Below are positions 1 through 14,180 of a DNA stretch of 64,000 nt, piece by piece. The translations under genes and the position numbers were made by a program. Every line of letters begins with the position of its first letter. Position 1 is the first letter of the stretch. The notes below the pieces were generated by a model. The model saw only the letters and a program-made list of their open reading frames with translations. It ran no database searches and was not told where the DNA came from. Source of the stretch: Patella vulgata (lineage: Eukaryota; Mollusca; Gastropoda; Patellidae); the NCBI RefSeq assembly GCF_932274485.2, contig NC_065884.2:29903540-29967539 (forward strand), read 5' to 3'.

Positions 1-3000
1 ATATTAATTATTCAAACAACGATAAATGGTTAGAGCTAGAGCCCCATCTTAATTTCACAAGAATCTTAAAGTGTACATCCCAAGTATTACGGTTAACGAC
101 AGATCGCGTGTTAGATCACGTGTCCTTTATGCCCATTGCAACATCCAGTCAAAGTTTATTCTTAATGTCATTTTTGACATATGTAATATGATATAGTCAT
201 GTGTACGTAAGTATATTATGTATGTATAAAACTCCAATAAAATCTAATGTACGATTTATTGTACAGATTGATGTTTCAAATAGTACAAATGTTTTCAGTT
301 TCCTTAAAAACTTCCTCTGAGAAATTACACTCGAATTTCCTTCAATATTTCAATCTTTAGTAGATCCGTAATAATTTTAATAATGTATGGACACCAACCT
401 CTTTGTTTCAACAAAGTATCTTACTCAGATGAACACATTTCATTTATTATCTATTTATGTGTTTTAAATCCTATAAATGACGTGTTTTGCGTAACTGGAC
501 CAAGAAACTTTACTGAAATGTTTGTTAGAAATGAAGATTGATACAAGAAAGTAAAACAGTGAATTAAGATCATAAATTTGCTTCAGAATAGTTAATTACT
601 GACAAGGTTATTGTGATCACGTAGCCAATAACAAGTTCTTGGCGAATTTGCATTTAACTAACTGTCTCACAATCAGCGATTGAATTAAAATTCACCCAAC
701 TTTCTTCTTGTAACCTTTTGCAAGTTGGTAATAGTTTGGTGCCTTTGAATAATTCTTACATTTTTGTGACTTTGAATGGTTCTTACATTTCTTTGAAATC
801 AGTGCTCGACCTAGCCACGACTGACTTGTCAAAGAGTATCTTATATTTTAAGATAACTGTGTTGCTATGCGAAATTAAAAAGACGCTTATAAAGAAAGCG
901 ATGAGTTGTAATTATACATGTTGTCTTATGGTTGGTAAAATATTGTTGACAAAATGTTTTAGTGATTTGGGGGTCACCATAGCCGTAACTGGACCTGTAC
1001 GATCTTAAATATGCGTCACTAATCTCTTTGTCTTTGATTTGAATAATATTGTTTAGTGTATCCTACGGTGCAAGGTAAAATGTAATACCGATTGACAATT
1101 CCAGATACATGTATCTGAGAAAATGATTATATAATACAGGTGGCTGCTTAACATTGTTTACAATGTTTTGAAATGCTAATAGTCTAAAACAAAAATTCTC
1201 AGGATAATGGCTTGAACAGTTTTTCTTAAAATAATTCAGATTGCCAGACACGGGACATTTCGTTAACAATGATATATGTTATCTTAAGCATTAAAATACT
1301 TTTCACATTTATAAAGATTTACAATATGCAATAAGAAAAGAACGTAGCTCGGATATCATATCAAAGTGGTAATTCTTTGAAATTTTTCATTTTTTTCTCA
1401 TGCAGATAGAGTTAGGAGAGAAAAGGCGGAAAGCCATTCAAATACAAAAAAAATCTTTGATTTAACACCAATCTTGTTACAAACATCAAAGCTTGGATTG
1501 CAAGGTTGAGGGGTTGACGCCTTTCTGGCAATGATTTGGGTGTTAATGCTGAATGTTGTTTTAATGACGGGTCCATCTGTGACAAGTTTTGTGTGTGATA
1601 GATTAAGAAATAACCGCATTTGTGTTAAAACAAGGATTTTGGTCGTCAATATTTGGGAATCGTGATCCATGTTTTTGGCTTTGTTTTATAACCAAGTTTT
1701 GTGCTCGGCTTTGACACGGGTGAAGCTTCTTGGGTTCGTTACCTCACGTGAGGTCACACAAATATCTCGTAAAATCGATCAAAAGCAAATAATCTCTGAT
1801 CAAAATTTGTGTTTGTTTGTTCTGTGACTAATTAAACGCGAATTTCAACGTCAGCAAACATAGAGATGAGCAAAAATGGCACCTAAACGCAGAATTAACA
1901 TTCTTCGCCATGTGAATCCCCCAGTGTACATCTTCAAAGAGACAATAAAATTTGCGTAATGTGAGGATCTCATATGTAACTAGTATCCCTATTATTTAGA
2001 CAAAGAAGACACGCACACGAATTTCTAAGTCGTTATAAGTTTCTTTAAATCAGAGTTGGCACTTCTTTTCAACATAAATACTTAAAGGATTTTTCTTATA
2101 TTTGCTCAATATTTATTCCTGAAGAAATGTGCAAATTAAAAAAAAAATAAAACGACTCACGTTGATATGAAAAACGACAAAATATAACACACGATTAAAA
2201 AAAATCAAGCCTCGTAATAATAAAAGTACATCAGATATGTTAACATTTCGGAGGCGGATAGTGTGCAGCCAAGTAATCTAACGCGTGTTCTCTATGCAAA
2301 TCATTGTTTCGATCCTAGGTTTATACGCTGTATTCTCTGTACATTCTCTCGTGGTACTCTAGTTTCCTTCCACTTTGAATTGGAATAACATATGCCATCT
2401 GTTAGTCCAGAACTTACATGGTTTCCTTCGAGTTAATACTAAACCCCATTTCTCTCTATGTCAACTTCCCAACTAAATGGGAAGAGACTATGGATGTCCC
2501 ACCAGTATTAGTATGCCAGTACCTTCTGGACGATATCTACTTGTACCTTTAGCTTTTTTCTGAATGACGCGCTGGAATTTCCTAAAAGTAGAGTCAGGTG
2601 TTCTTGAAAGAGTGAATCTTGTACACGAAACCTGTCAATACCAGAATTTTGGATTTAAAAAACTTAATCTCGGGTCCGGATTAGGGGCCCAACGTAATCA
2701 TTCTCTGTGTTTCCCTAAGCTCTCGCTTGATTAAATAAATCCTCTCAATAATCTGCTGGTACAGTAGAGCCATGATCTTAGCAAACGGGCCAGGTGACAG
2801 CTTGAAATTGCTTATATCCGATTTTGCTGATATCAAAGTCTAAATTACTTTGAAGGCATCATTGCAAATTTCGCAAAGCTCAATTCAAGAAAAAAAACTA
2901 TGTAATTCCGTATAATGTCATGTCATCTATCTAATGTAAACTAATGTAATACATGGAATTATAATGTACATACATATGCCACAGTTATGTCTTTTGATAT

Positions 3001-5629
3001 TTTGTATTTGATCGATGGATGGATGCCTGAGTAATAGACCACATGAAATATTTTGGCCTAGGTCACCACAAAAGCATAATCCGGACCTGCTTAAACTACT
3101 TGCTATTAGAAGGTAACCATAGCTTATTGACTACCACCGGATATCAAAAGCCTGTCTTCCCTTTAAGACAAAATAATATGTCCATGTTATTTCAAGAATC
3201 GGTCTGGATTGAAACCAATGATGAAAATGTCGGTGATGATTGTCGCGCACGGTTACCATGTTATGAAGTGTTTTAAAATCAATATTTGTAGTTTTAAACG
3301 AAGACTCAACAGTCTAGCTAAGATCAACATGACCAGTAAAACTTTCACACTTTCAAATCTTAACTTTTTAAGTCTTTAAAGTAGACAAATAAAAAATATG
3401 TGGACTGTCAAACAAATGGAAATTTGTCAGATCTCTCAACTTCGGTCTTTCAAAACAACCCACCAGCTGTTTTAATCTTATACTTCCAGTTTATGCCATC
3501 TTTTATGCCATCCCGTGCATTCTTCGTGAAGACTTTTTATTTTATATCTGCCTGGATATGTTTAATTATATATTAACAACAGTCTTTTCATTAAAATACA
3601 ACATTTTTTACTTTGAAGACTATGAACGATCTGGCTTGTTGTGAATGGAGTATGTTAAGCTTTGAGCAGATTACTTCATAATTGTTTACATTAATTACTG
3701 AATAATTACTGGAAAAAGAAACCAAAACCCTATAAACAATAAAATACTTTTTACCCAAAATATACTGTTTTACAATAATTTCAACTGATTGCATTTGAGA
3801 TAAATAAATTATTAGTAAATCATCCATTTTTATGAACAAGCCTTCGAATTTCGGACTGTTTCCGAGAACTTCAGCAAACGTTCGTCAAAGATTATTCTCT
3901 GTAAGCAAGTCAATAGCCGAGTGTATGTCTATACTGAATATGATATCACTCAATATTAATTCGACTTTGACCAGATAAGACGAGACCATGTTTCCTTATA
4001 AATATAAAAATTATATTGCTTCGACAGTTCTCAATTGATAACATACACATAAACGTAAATTATGTAAGCATTGTATATTATATACTTCTATTGAACAATA
4101 CAATTCAGGTGAATACACAACTCGACGTCAATGTAAGATAACATCGACAGTAGTCATCATAAAAATGTCGGAACATTTTAATTTGCGTCGGGAACAACAG
4201 ATATTGTTTATTAGTATTTATTATTATCTCGAAACCTTACACTTGCTTCGAAACTAGATGTTAGTATCAGTCTGAACAACAGAATCATGTACTGTTGTTA
4301 CACGCGATCAATGCATCACAGGTCATGGGGTCAACGCACTACTTTTTCTACGGAAATCAGTTTGCAAACAAATAAACCAAAGTAAAATTCGACACCCAGC
4401 TTTAGTGTTATTTGTGTAATACATGAAACAAAGATCATACCCATGGAGGTCGCCATCTTGCTCAACCTTTATTGTGTCACAAAAGTTAAATTCTTAAACG
4501 TGGAATTTCTTCATTATTTTACTTGGATGCGTTTGTAGATATTTATTTATTCATTTAGGCGATAGCTGCCCCAAGCGGTGGTTCGTTGCATTCGTGATGA
4601 AAATACAATTGTCATTTACAGATAATTGTTCCTTTTATTTTTAAATAATACATTGAGAAAACAAACACACAAGTTCGACATGACACAAGAAAGTGTAAAT
4701 ACGATGTTTCTTTTATAAAGGTCGCCGAATTCGTTTTTAAATTCAATTTGTAAGACATTTACCAGTGGAATGAATTGTTTCAAAATTTCATATTCACATT
4801 GTTTTAATTGTGTCTGAATGTTATGTGTTTATGATATGACCTGCTTATTAATAAACTCGATGAGTGACACTTATGGTATCGTTATAATATGGTTATTGAC
4901 TGACACTTATTGTATAACACATAGTTAGTCGATATATTCGCGTTACACATGCCTACGGTTCGGTTGAATATTTTATGTCGCAATAGTTGAAAAATGTCAC
5001 AGTTTTTGTCATCACAGCCATGAAATATACAAGACAAGTATCACGACATCGATATTAAAAATAATATCAACTAATTTCTGACCAAAATGTTTATATCCGT
5101 GTTTCGCCGTCTTATTTATGTTAACGGTCAAATCCAATTTGCATGGAGCATTTGCCGTCTAACATCCGAATTGTAAATATGACCTTCGAATAACTGATTC
5201 TTGTGTTGTAATTTCTTTTTAAGGCTGTATTAATGACTATTAATATTATTGATTTATATCAAAATATATTAATACACCAGCGAATTTTTGTCATCGTGTA
5301 TATTGTGCATTTGCACCAGACGAGTTTGGTGACCTGTTTTAGTGTTTGATTGTTTTGAATGTGAAAATGAGGTGCACGTATTCAAAAATATTAAATCTGT
5401 CCATTATATTTAATACCGTTTACGGAAAGGTTGTTTGTAGTTGATGTAAAAAACTAGAGCATCGCTAACTCTGCAATATACGTCCACATTCCTGCTTTCA
5501 TTGATACTGTATTTTTTTAAATGAAGAGAACGAAATATGAAAAAGCTGCAATGACTGTAATATGACAGGAGGCAAAGAAGGATAGGCTTGGGTTTGTTTC
5601 GCAAAATTTAGAGACTAAAAATTAACAAA
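1..5629. other. intergenic, nothing recognised
   Basis: AT-rich sequence with only short chance open frames in all six frames. None shows a conserved motif, plausible splice signals in series or a signal peptide. No repeat family seen elsewhere in the window was recognised here. Confidence 0.5.
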
Positions 5630-6690
5630 AAAGTGGGTGTGACACCAGCCTAAGTGGTCGGGGCATACATTAATGTTGCGGTCTTTACGGTATAAGGAAT
5701 AAATATGTAAAGTTCCAAGATATCCATTTAAAATTGCAGTCTGTAGATGATAAATACTAAAATTGGGGGTTCAAGACATGTGCCGAAATAAATAGTTGCT
5801 ATCCTTACAGGAATAAATATGCCAAGTTCCAAGATGATCCATTCTGAATTCCAGTCTGTAGACACAAAACACAAAAATTGGGCGTGGCTCTGCCCCTGGG
5901 GGTTGGACATGGGCCAATATAAATAGGTACAACCCTATGATCGATAATTCCTATATATCAATACTAACAAAAAGTAGGTGTGGCACAGCCCAAAAGGGGA
6001 GGGGGGTGGATTATGCACCAAAATCAATAGTTGCCGTCCTTAGGCTATGAGGAATATACAGTATTTGCCAAGTTCCAAGATAATCCATTAAGAATTGTGG
6101 CCTGTAGGCAACACACAGACACACAAAGACAAAATGGGCGTGGTCCTGTTCCTGGTGATCGGGCATTAACCAAAAATCAATAGGGATCATCCTTAGGGTA
6201 TAAGGAACAGGTATGCAAAGTTTCAAAAGGACCTGTTAAGAATTGCAGCCTGTAGGCAAAAAAGTCAAACAAAAATGGGCGTGCCTCTGTTCCAGGGGGT
6301 CGGGCATTCACCAAAAATGATAGAAGTCATCCTTAGGGCATAAGGAATAAGTATGAAAAGTTTTCTAGACAATGGATTAAGAATTGCTGCCTGTAGGCGA
6401 CACGCAGACACAAAATGAAAATAGGTGTGGCTCTGCACCACAATAGCGATGTTCCTTAGGGTATAAGGAATAAGTATGCAATACGTTAAGAAATGCGGCC
6501 TGTAGACGACAAACAAACAAATGCAAGAAATAGGCGTGGCTCTGCCCTAGGACGTCGGGCATGCACCAAAATAATAGGGATTATCCTTAGGGTATAAGAA
6601 ATAAGTATGTAAAGTTTCAAGACGATCAGTTAGAAATTGCGGCCTGTAGGCGATGCACACACGCACGCGCGCACAGACAGGGGTTTAACA
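5630..6690. repeat. diverged satellite, about 7 units of 110-150 bp
   Basis: Units recur with the core GCGGCCTGTAGGCGAC (variants near 5733, 5857, 6098, 6246, 6388, 6494 and 6640). Each is followed by a CA/AAAC-rich run, ATGGGCGTGGCTCTG, a CGGGCAT box, AATAGGGATCATCCTTAGGG and TATAAGGAATAAGTATG. Unit length drifts and units differ clearly, so the array is old. The last unit ends in a CACACACG-rich run. Open frames inside it are by-products of the repetition, not genes. Confidence 0.8.
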
Positions 6691-7147
6691 TCTTATAATA
6701 CTTTTATTCTCGGCTTCTTCTAACATATTATGTACAAAACTTAAAGACTCTATAACTAACTTGTATGGAGGGAGCCATGTCCTAGCTTGGCACAAATGCC
6801 AACTCCAATACGCTCTCCCTCATTCCGTCTCGTCTGTGTCAAGGCGCCCATGGCCTCCGCTCTCGTGTCCTGTCCGGACCTCTCTGTGTTTTCGTTTGTT
6901 AATCTGGGTTTATAAACCATACCAGACAAAGGAATCTTATTAGACATCTGGCTGATGTATCATGTATCATATCAGGTTTAACACATTTGCTTATCATCAA
7001 AGAAAGTTTAAATAAGACATGCCATCAAGGTAAGGTTACATAATCACATAGACCATGAACTCCAGGGATGTCGATAGCGAACAGGTGTCAAGTTGGCAGG
7101 AAGCGTCTATAACATCAGATAATCTGTGATTATGTAACATATCTAGA
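6691..7147. other. no gene seen
   Basis: Short unique-looking stretch between the satellite and a foldback element. Overlapping open frames of about 60 codons on both strands have no recognisable content. Confidence 0.4.
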
Positions 7148-7552
7148 ATTTCGTAGTATGGTCCGTATTGTGACATTTAAGATCACACCCACCTCCTCCC
7201 CATCACTTAATAAAGTTTAATACCGTACAACTTTTCAAGTTATTTTCTGGCACAGTTATATTTACATACCTTGAAAAAAAGATCAAAGTTTCACGGTACT
7301 AAACTTTATTAAGTGAGGGGGGGGGGTATTTAAACTAAAAAAACCTATCTTAATACGAAATTCTCGCTATCTGTTCCTATAGTGCTGGAAAGTATGTTTA
7401 TTGCTTGCTACAAAATGTATATTATTTTCTGGTACATTTATATTTACATACCCTGAAAAAAGAACAAATTTGAATGGCACTAACCTGTATTAAATGAGGA
7501 GGAGGGGGGGGGGGTAGTATTTAACGTCAAAATACGGACCATATTACGAAAT
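7148..7552. mobile_element. foldback/MITE-like element with internal duplication
   Basis: The ends are inverted copies: ATTTCGTAGTATGGTCCGTA at the left pairs with TACGGACCATATTACGAAAT at the right, with one or two mismatches. Inside, CACTTAATAAAGTTTA (about 7204) is inverted as TAAACTTTATTAAGTG (about 7300). A block containing TTATTTTCTGG and TATATTTACATACC is repeated in direct order near 7240 and 7420, with a third decayed trace near 7590-7640. No coding capacity. Superfamily not assigned. Confidence 0.65.
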
Positions 7553-7670
7553 ACAAGATATCGGGATGCATAATATTAAAAAGGTCCAAATACATTTTCA
7601 AAATTGTAAAATATATTCTGACATATGCATATTTACGTACCTTGTTAAAGCAGATTTAAAAGTATTTAGA

Positions 7671-7865
7671 TATTTGACAATGAACCCCTCCCACGTGTAT
7701 TGCGCTATTGCGTGTCGCATGTGCAGCTCAGTGGTTCTGTTGGGGCGATAAGTTTTTCATCTGTGAACATACTCTCAAAGCATGTCAAGTGTCCATGACT
7801 ATTTATCATATCACAACCTGCATAGGTATTTGCATTTCAATATCCCTTACTTTTTTTGAAGAGTA
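7671..7865. mobile_element. terminal fragment of a Tc1-like element
   Basis: About 195 bp matching the non-coding end of the copy at 20838-21888 and of the deleted copy at 42769-43496. Shared landmarks are CCCACGTGTATTGCGCTATTG, GTGCAGCTCAGTGGTTCTG and the terminus TTTTTGAAGAGTA followed by TA. The rest of the element is missing on the left. Confidence 0.75.
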
Positions 7866-7867
7866 TA

Positions 7868-10800
7868 TTAAAATAACATTCAACAAAAGTACATTTTACA
7901 AATCTGATATGACAAATGTCTGATTTGTAAAACAAATATTGATTTTAAGATACAAATGTTAATTTTAGTATACAAATGTCGAAATACATCAACAAAAAAA
8001 GAAATAAGTATTGAGGACTGTGACTTAAGAATTAAGAACACTGAATAAAAAGCTGTTTGGTCTTCCATAGAAACTTGGCTAAATACCCCAACCATGTTGA
8101 CTAGTCCAAATCAATGTTCATTTAAGCATATTGTTTTCCAATTTCCGGTAGAACTGTTAATTTATTTCAAGCTCAAATAAATTAGATACTACCATCCACA
8201 CTAAACCTGGGAAGAATGTTTATAAAACAAAGACCTCAGTTTTTGTCGCTTCCTTGTTATAATCTCTGATTCGTAATCAGCAAAATATGAGGAGATCTTC
8301 CCTTTTTTCATTGGCTCGAGATATTATATATAGACAGTGAAGACCTAAAAAAAAAGACATCTATAAAATTGTATACTATAGTTCGAATTTGTTATGTAAT
8401 TTACTTGTCAATATTTGTGGACACTTCCAGGAATATGAAATATTATAACTCGTTTTTTACATAGCGAAAACTGCACAATCTTCGTTTTCAGCCACCATTC
8501 CTGTCTCTGTGGGGAATATGGCGGATGGAAAAGAAATCTTATATTCTAATCGATTTCATAACGGGTATAAAACTCCATTTGTATCCCATGCAAATGTAGA
8601 AACGGAGGACCTTCTTATACTTGGGCTAATGATATGTTAATGATGATGGGTTAGTTGTATTTTACGTCCGCTTCCACCGAGGTGATATCGCAGACAAAAT
8701 GTTAATGTTGGGTTGTTTTCTTTTATAGTTTAAGCGACCACATTGAAATGCAGTGATAGCATTAATAAGTATAATAAAACCGAGTCTTCGTTTTACATGA
8801 CGTCAGACTAATGACACTTTTATGACACTTTTATGTAGTTTTACACTACAGGAAATGTCGAATACTCTTATTCTATGACTTGCCGAAAGAGTGTATGATC
8901 ATAGAGACCCGTGAGTAGAGAATTTTATCTGCAACAGACATACCTATATTACCTACATAAAAATTCTAAATTTAGTCAATAAGCTACTTGGTTATTACGA
9001 ACAAGATTTTATTTTGTCGTTTGTTGTTTTATTTGGATTCCTGTCCAGCAGTTTGCTTGCAATTTTGTCATGGCCACGCCAAGTTTATAGTATGCATAAA
9101 CGGTTAGAATGCATAATTATTTTCTTTCTGTGCCGTAACTTTAAATCTTTAAGAAATTATATAGTTTTACCGAAGATTATGTCCAAATTTTTACGTAGAC
9201 AACCAGATGTATTGCAGCATTACATAATTATAACAACCCGTTCTTCCTGAAGTCCATAGATAAAAAGTGTTTCCCTCTCTATTGTACAATTAAGTACCTT
9301 CTATGTGAACTAAAATAAGAAGCAGTATTCGATGTTCTAGCAATAGTAAGCATATTCAAACCAGTGTAGATTACTCGCCAGTACTTGAATACCAGTGGTG
9401 TAATAGCTTAGGTCTGGATTTCAAAAGTCGGAGTCATTGGGTATGAGTCCAATGGCTTATTACACATGATGGTGTAACTCTGCCTTGTTCAGAATACTTC
9501 CAACCATTCTAGTTCAAAACAGACGTCTCCTCATTTCCTAAATGAGAAATGAGCTCCGAGCAATGTACCCAAATCTTCTTAAATCTTGTTCGATTGCATT
9601 GTAGTGAAAATGGGGCTAATTTGAATTAAATCTGAATTAAATTTATACAGGAAGGAACAACGCACAATTACAACTTAGATGCAGTAGCCCCATAGTATCT
9701 CTAAATATGACATAGCCCTCTCCACACTACTGGCCCAAAAAATTTTTTTTTGATTTGTGCATGTATATTATTAAGGTTAATATCATAAGATCAAGAAAGA
9801 AAAACGTAGATAATTTATGAGCATGCGCTTTATTTATTTATTTGTTTGGGGTTTTTTTCTTCTTTTTTTTTCTTTTAAAGAGTCAGTGGATGAGATTTTG
9901 GACGCAGGTACATGAACACCATAGTACACATATAATGCAGTTTGGTCGTTTGTCTCTTATTTTAACAATCAATTGTCCAAATACAGAGACAACATGCTAG
10001 CTTTGACGATCGATAACTACCCCTGAATTATCTCGAATTTATATCTTAGTCAACACCAAGGATTATTTACCATTACGTTAAACACCAATTCTATAACTAG
10101 ACATTTGACAGATGTCGTCATTTTTTGTTAAGTTTAAAAAGTCAATCATAATCTGAATGAACACATAATTAAACATCGCAAAAAATGCTTCACAGGGTCG
10201 ATAGCGAGACGAGCGAAAATCGGAGTGAACACTTTAAACAATCCTTGTTGTGCGCAGGCCTTAAAGGAGCTAAACATCAATAGTATCCAGAATATTCTAA
10301 ATTGAAAACACGAATCAAATATTGGTCCATTTTAATCAGTATTGATGTTGTTAACTTAGCGTGAACATATGGGATCCAAATATCCCGAATTTAAGACATT
10401 AATAATATTTCAAAACCAGTACTCTAAAAACATAATGGTTTCAAGTGGCATTTGTAAAAAACAAAGAAAACATATCCCGGAAGACAATACTGAAGTAATT
10501 AGAAATGGCTGACTCACAAACAAACAAAAAATTTTTTTAAAAAAAGAACGTATAGAATTGACTAAGCGAGCGTAAAGGAAAAAATGGTAAAAAAATCCAA
10601 ATTTAATGAAAATCACTTTATATACACTCATATTAATGTTTATTTTAAGTTCCAAAAATAGAGCCATGCGATACAAAACACGAAAATAACACCTCAAAAA
10701 TCCACCCAGTCTGTTTTGAGAGTTGACACAATCCGAGTCCCCGAGTCCCAAATTAGATCACTCACAGGTCATTCGGGAAATGGTCGAGGAGACCTTTCGG

Positions 10801-13469
10801 GTTATTTCATCGAAGTGGCTGACAATGAATGGTATCTACTTGGTAAATTGAGACTGTATGTAGACAACCATTTGTTTTGGATGGTTGGGCTGAAGTTCGA
10901 TATTTCCCTGAAGTTTTATAGTAAACGGAATTTATGAGGCGGATTTCACAACACATAATTATATTCAGTTTTATGTAGAATACTTATTCTATGATCTTGG
11001 AAATTCACTGTCCCTTTGCAGTATACGTAAAACATTTTGTCGATAGGGTCAAGGATGAAAATACAATGGAAATAAATACAAGGTGATATTAACGTCTCGT
11101 CAACATAATGTTGAAGTCATTTTGACATACGGTTATATGTATTTACTACGGAATTTTCCCCATCATTCAGGTCGATGGTCTTTTTTAAGTTCGTGTTTAA
11201 TGTGTACACGGAAGCGGGAATATTCAAATCGTAAAAACGACCCTGTGTTCATTCTTGCAAGCGTTGGTAGGTCAGCAGGAATCAAATTTCGATTGTGTAG
11301 TATTTGACATCTGCTACTTGTAATAAGTTTCCCGGGTAGTGCAGGACATCGATATAACTAATATTCAAAAGAAGCCAGTTTAACAAATTTGACCCAATGA
11401 CCGATTCCCAAAGCTTTAGAGACTTAACTACTATTCGTGTAACACATTTACGGAATGGAAAGAGGTTTGAAGTAGAAGTCATTTTAAGATTAACATTTGA
11501 CAATTTCTATTTCAACAGCTAAAGCTATAAGTTCCCTTTTTTCTCAACTAAAGCAAATTTATGTATGGAGTCAAAATGGATACTGGGTCAAATCGCAACA
11601 GTTAGCGTGCTTCTTGTCGGTGTGTAACGGAATGCACAACGACGACTAAGTGTGAAACGTTTATTAAACATATCCTGAAACAATTGAATGACCCCTTCGT
11701 AACTACACGGGGGTCTATGTAAGAACCAATAAGAGCGATGGTTCAAATAAACCAAATCATATAGACTTAGGGGTTATCGTATATGGATATCGATCACATA
11801 TGGCCGCGGTATTGATGGAATGTTTCATGTCCTGTGGATTTTAGCCATCTTACATCTTAACCCCAAATTGTTATAGCAGCTTTGGTGAATTTACTATATA
11901 GAAATAAACTGTAAATGAGAAAGATAACAATATGTCTTTATTATGTTAAATGTTTAATTAAACACAGTCGGGTTTCATTACATCCAGTATAAACGGTAGG
12001 TAGGTAGCATCTGTTGGTTAAGAAACCCCATTTATGTACACAGTAGCTTTTTAATAACCAAAATGTTTGACATTATTTTAACAACAGTTACTTATAATGT
12101 ATATCAAAATTTAAATTTCTATTTATACAATAATTTGAATATATTTTCTAATTTATGATATAGTGCCTTATTACACTAATAACTTGTCTTCCGGTATTTA
12201 TGGACTATTATAAATAATCATCATTGCCTACTGAACATAATCGTTGCTCAGTTATCTGGTCTGAAAACGTCCAACTTAATGTTAAAACATCAGTCGCATC
12301 ATACTATCTAATTACTGACCTTAAATACATCTAAAATTCTCTATGTTTCAAAACATTTAACCACTAACACCACGACATATTTAGGAGCGAGCATTTTAAA
12401 AAATTGCCTGTATCAGTATACTGATTAATAAATTATTTATAATTAAAACATACCTGCATTGGCTTTAATTATAGTAAGTAAGTAAGTAAATACTGTTATG
12501 TAAGGATATATCCACATGGCCAACACTACCACTTCTAAATAACACTCATCCAATCTTACACCAAAATCCGCCAACTTGAAAACCTTGTGTGTGTTGTATT
12601 GAGACGAAAATATCAAACTTCTCCCTATATACACAAAACACCTGTATATTTACACTCAAGCTAAGGTTACTGTCAATCAATCTTTGACAGACAGATGATT
12701 AAGTTAAGTGATCGAAATGAACAAACAATATCACACTAACGTCTCATAGTAAATATATATTTTAGCCAGAAAAACGTTATATATGTTTGTTAAGTGTTTT
12801 ATTTGTACGCGTTGTTAATTTTTCAAGTTTTTAGAGAAAAATGTACTTTACTTTGGCAGTCTCCTGTCACCATTGATTGTCATGTTTAGACATTGCCTCG
12901 GGCATGACATTTAGTAAATGTATTGTATACATGATTTTCCATTCTTTCCATTTAAAGGGTATTTTTTCAGTACTATTTTCAACAGAGTCATGGCCTTATA
13001 TATATGTAATATGATTGTCAACATGCACACAAACACGTATATTTATTTGTCATGATAAAAATAAATAAATGTATATATCATAATAATCTTAAAAATGATA
13101 TGAATGATGAGCTGAAATATATTTTTTGTTGCCCTGTTATAATATTTGTGCTAAGGAAATCATTTAATTAACGAGGAGATCGAGTAAGGAACATCGGTAT
13201 TTTGGGAATTGATTATCTTAAGAGCTATGAACTTAGACACTTTTCACCTCTAACTTGCTTTCAATGTCAAAATTGTGGAGTTATTATCAAAATTGCTGCC
13301 AATGAAATTTCTTTGGCAAGTTTATGCATACTTGTCGTCTCTCTTTAAGTCACAGCAGACATGGCTGTGTGTCTCATTGGGCTTTTACCATTCGGCATTC
13401 GAAGCTTTCTTGGTTTGTATTATACGAAGTCCCATTAGTGTCAAACAAAAAAAATATTAATTCGTTTGA
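7868..13469. other. intergenic, nothing recognised
   Basis: Long AT-rich stretch with no exon series, RNA gene or clear repeat. It has scattered poly-T runs (about 9850-9880) and a short GTAA microsatellite near 12475. Open frames such as 10410-10751 (-) and 10716-10937 (+) overlap each other and show no family features. Confidence 0.45.
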
Positions 13470-13567
13470 ACGAGTTACGATCTCTTTTGAACGAAATAAT
13501 TAATTCGTTCAAACGAGATACTAACTCGTTAAAACCAGATACCAACTCGTTAAAACCAGATACCAAC
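13470..13567. repeat. minisatellite of about 21 bp
   Basis: Tandem copies of ACTCGTTAAAACCAGATACC run from about 13526 to 13567. They are preceded by looser relatives (TTCGTTTGAACGAG, TTCGTTCAAACGAG) that are partly palindromic around GTTYRAAC. Confidence 0.7.
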
Positions 13568-14027
13568 TCGTTAAAACGGATTATTTTTTATTTTATTTAT
13601 TTATTTTTTTAAAAATCTTTTGGCTCTAACTGGCCTTCGTACTAGTGTCATAAACCCTTGCTTTAAAAATATTTTTAAGAACATGGGGGACAATAGTTAT
13701 CGTTTACTTTTGTAAACTTGGATTAAACTTTTATCATAAGTACGAAAAAAAGGTTATTGTTATTTGTCCTACATGATTGCGACCAAGAAAAGATTTCTCT
13801 TTTGACAAAATGTGAAGCTACGCCAGCCTAAGGAAATGTTGGAGCTCAGGGTCTACGTTTTCAAAGCATCGCCTTCTTTGTAGATATTAATTCTTTGTTT
13901 GTCTTTGTATGTTTTCAGTGACATCAATAAGACGGACTGAGGATATCATCTTGGATATTAGAATTCCTTCTCAACTTAAATATCTATATTTATGTTTGTT
14001 TATTTTTTTCAATAGTTATACACACAG
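13568..14027. other. no gene seen
   Basis: AT-rich spacer with a poly-T/A run near 13590-13615. Nothing recognisable. Confidence 0.4.
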
Positions 14028-14180
14028 TAATATATATTGTTGTTGTTGACAGAATACTATTTTTGTATAATTCTACTTTTTTCCCTTAAGGTTTTTATTG
14101 TTGGTTTGTTTACTAGCATACATACATGTACACATGTTGTATTTAGATTAACATATTCTGTCAACAATATATAATAATAT
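14028..14180. repeat. short inverted repeat, possible tiny MITE
   Basis: ATATATTGTTG...GTTGACAGAATA at about 14031-14056 is inverted as ATATTCTGTCAACAATATAT at about 14152-14171, with roughly 100 bp between. No target duplication was identified, so it may be a chance hairpin. Confidence 0.4.

Noticed and set aside
718-1008. Open frame of 96 codons on the plus strand
   Set aside because: It begins at a non-ATG codon, has no motif or splice context, and its length is expected by chance in AT-rich DNA.
5630-6690. Possible CRISPR-like array
   Set aside because: Units are long, diverged and contiguous with no unique spacers, in a eukaryotic setting; it is a satellite.
10410-10937. Overlapping open frames on both strands
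   Set aside because: They overlap head to head, share no family features and lack supporting splice sites.
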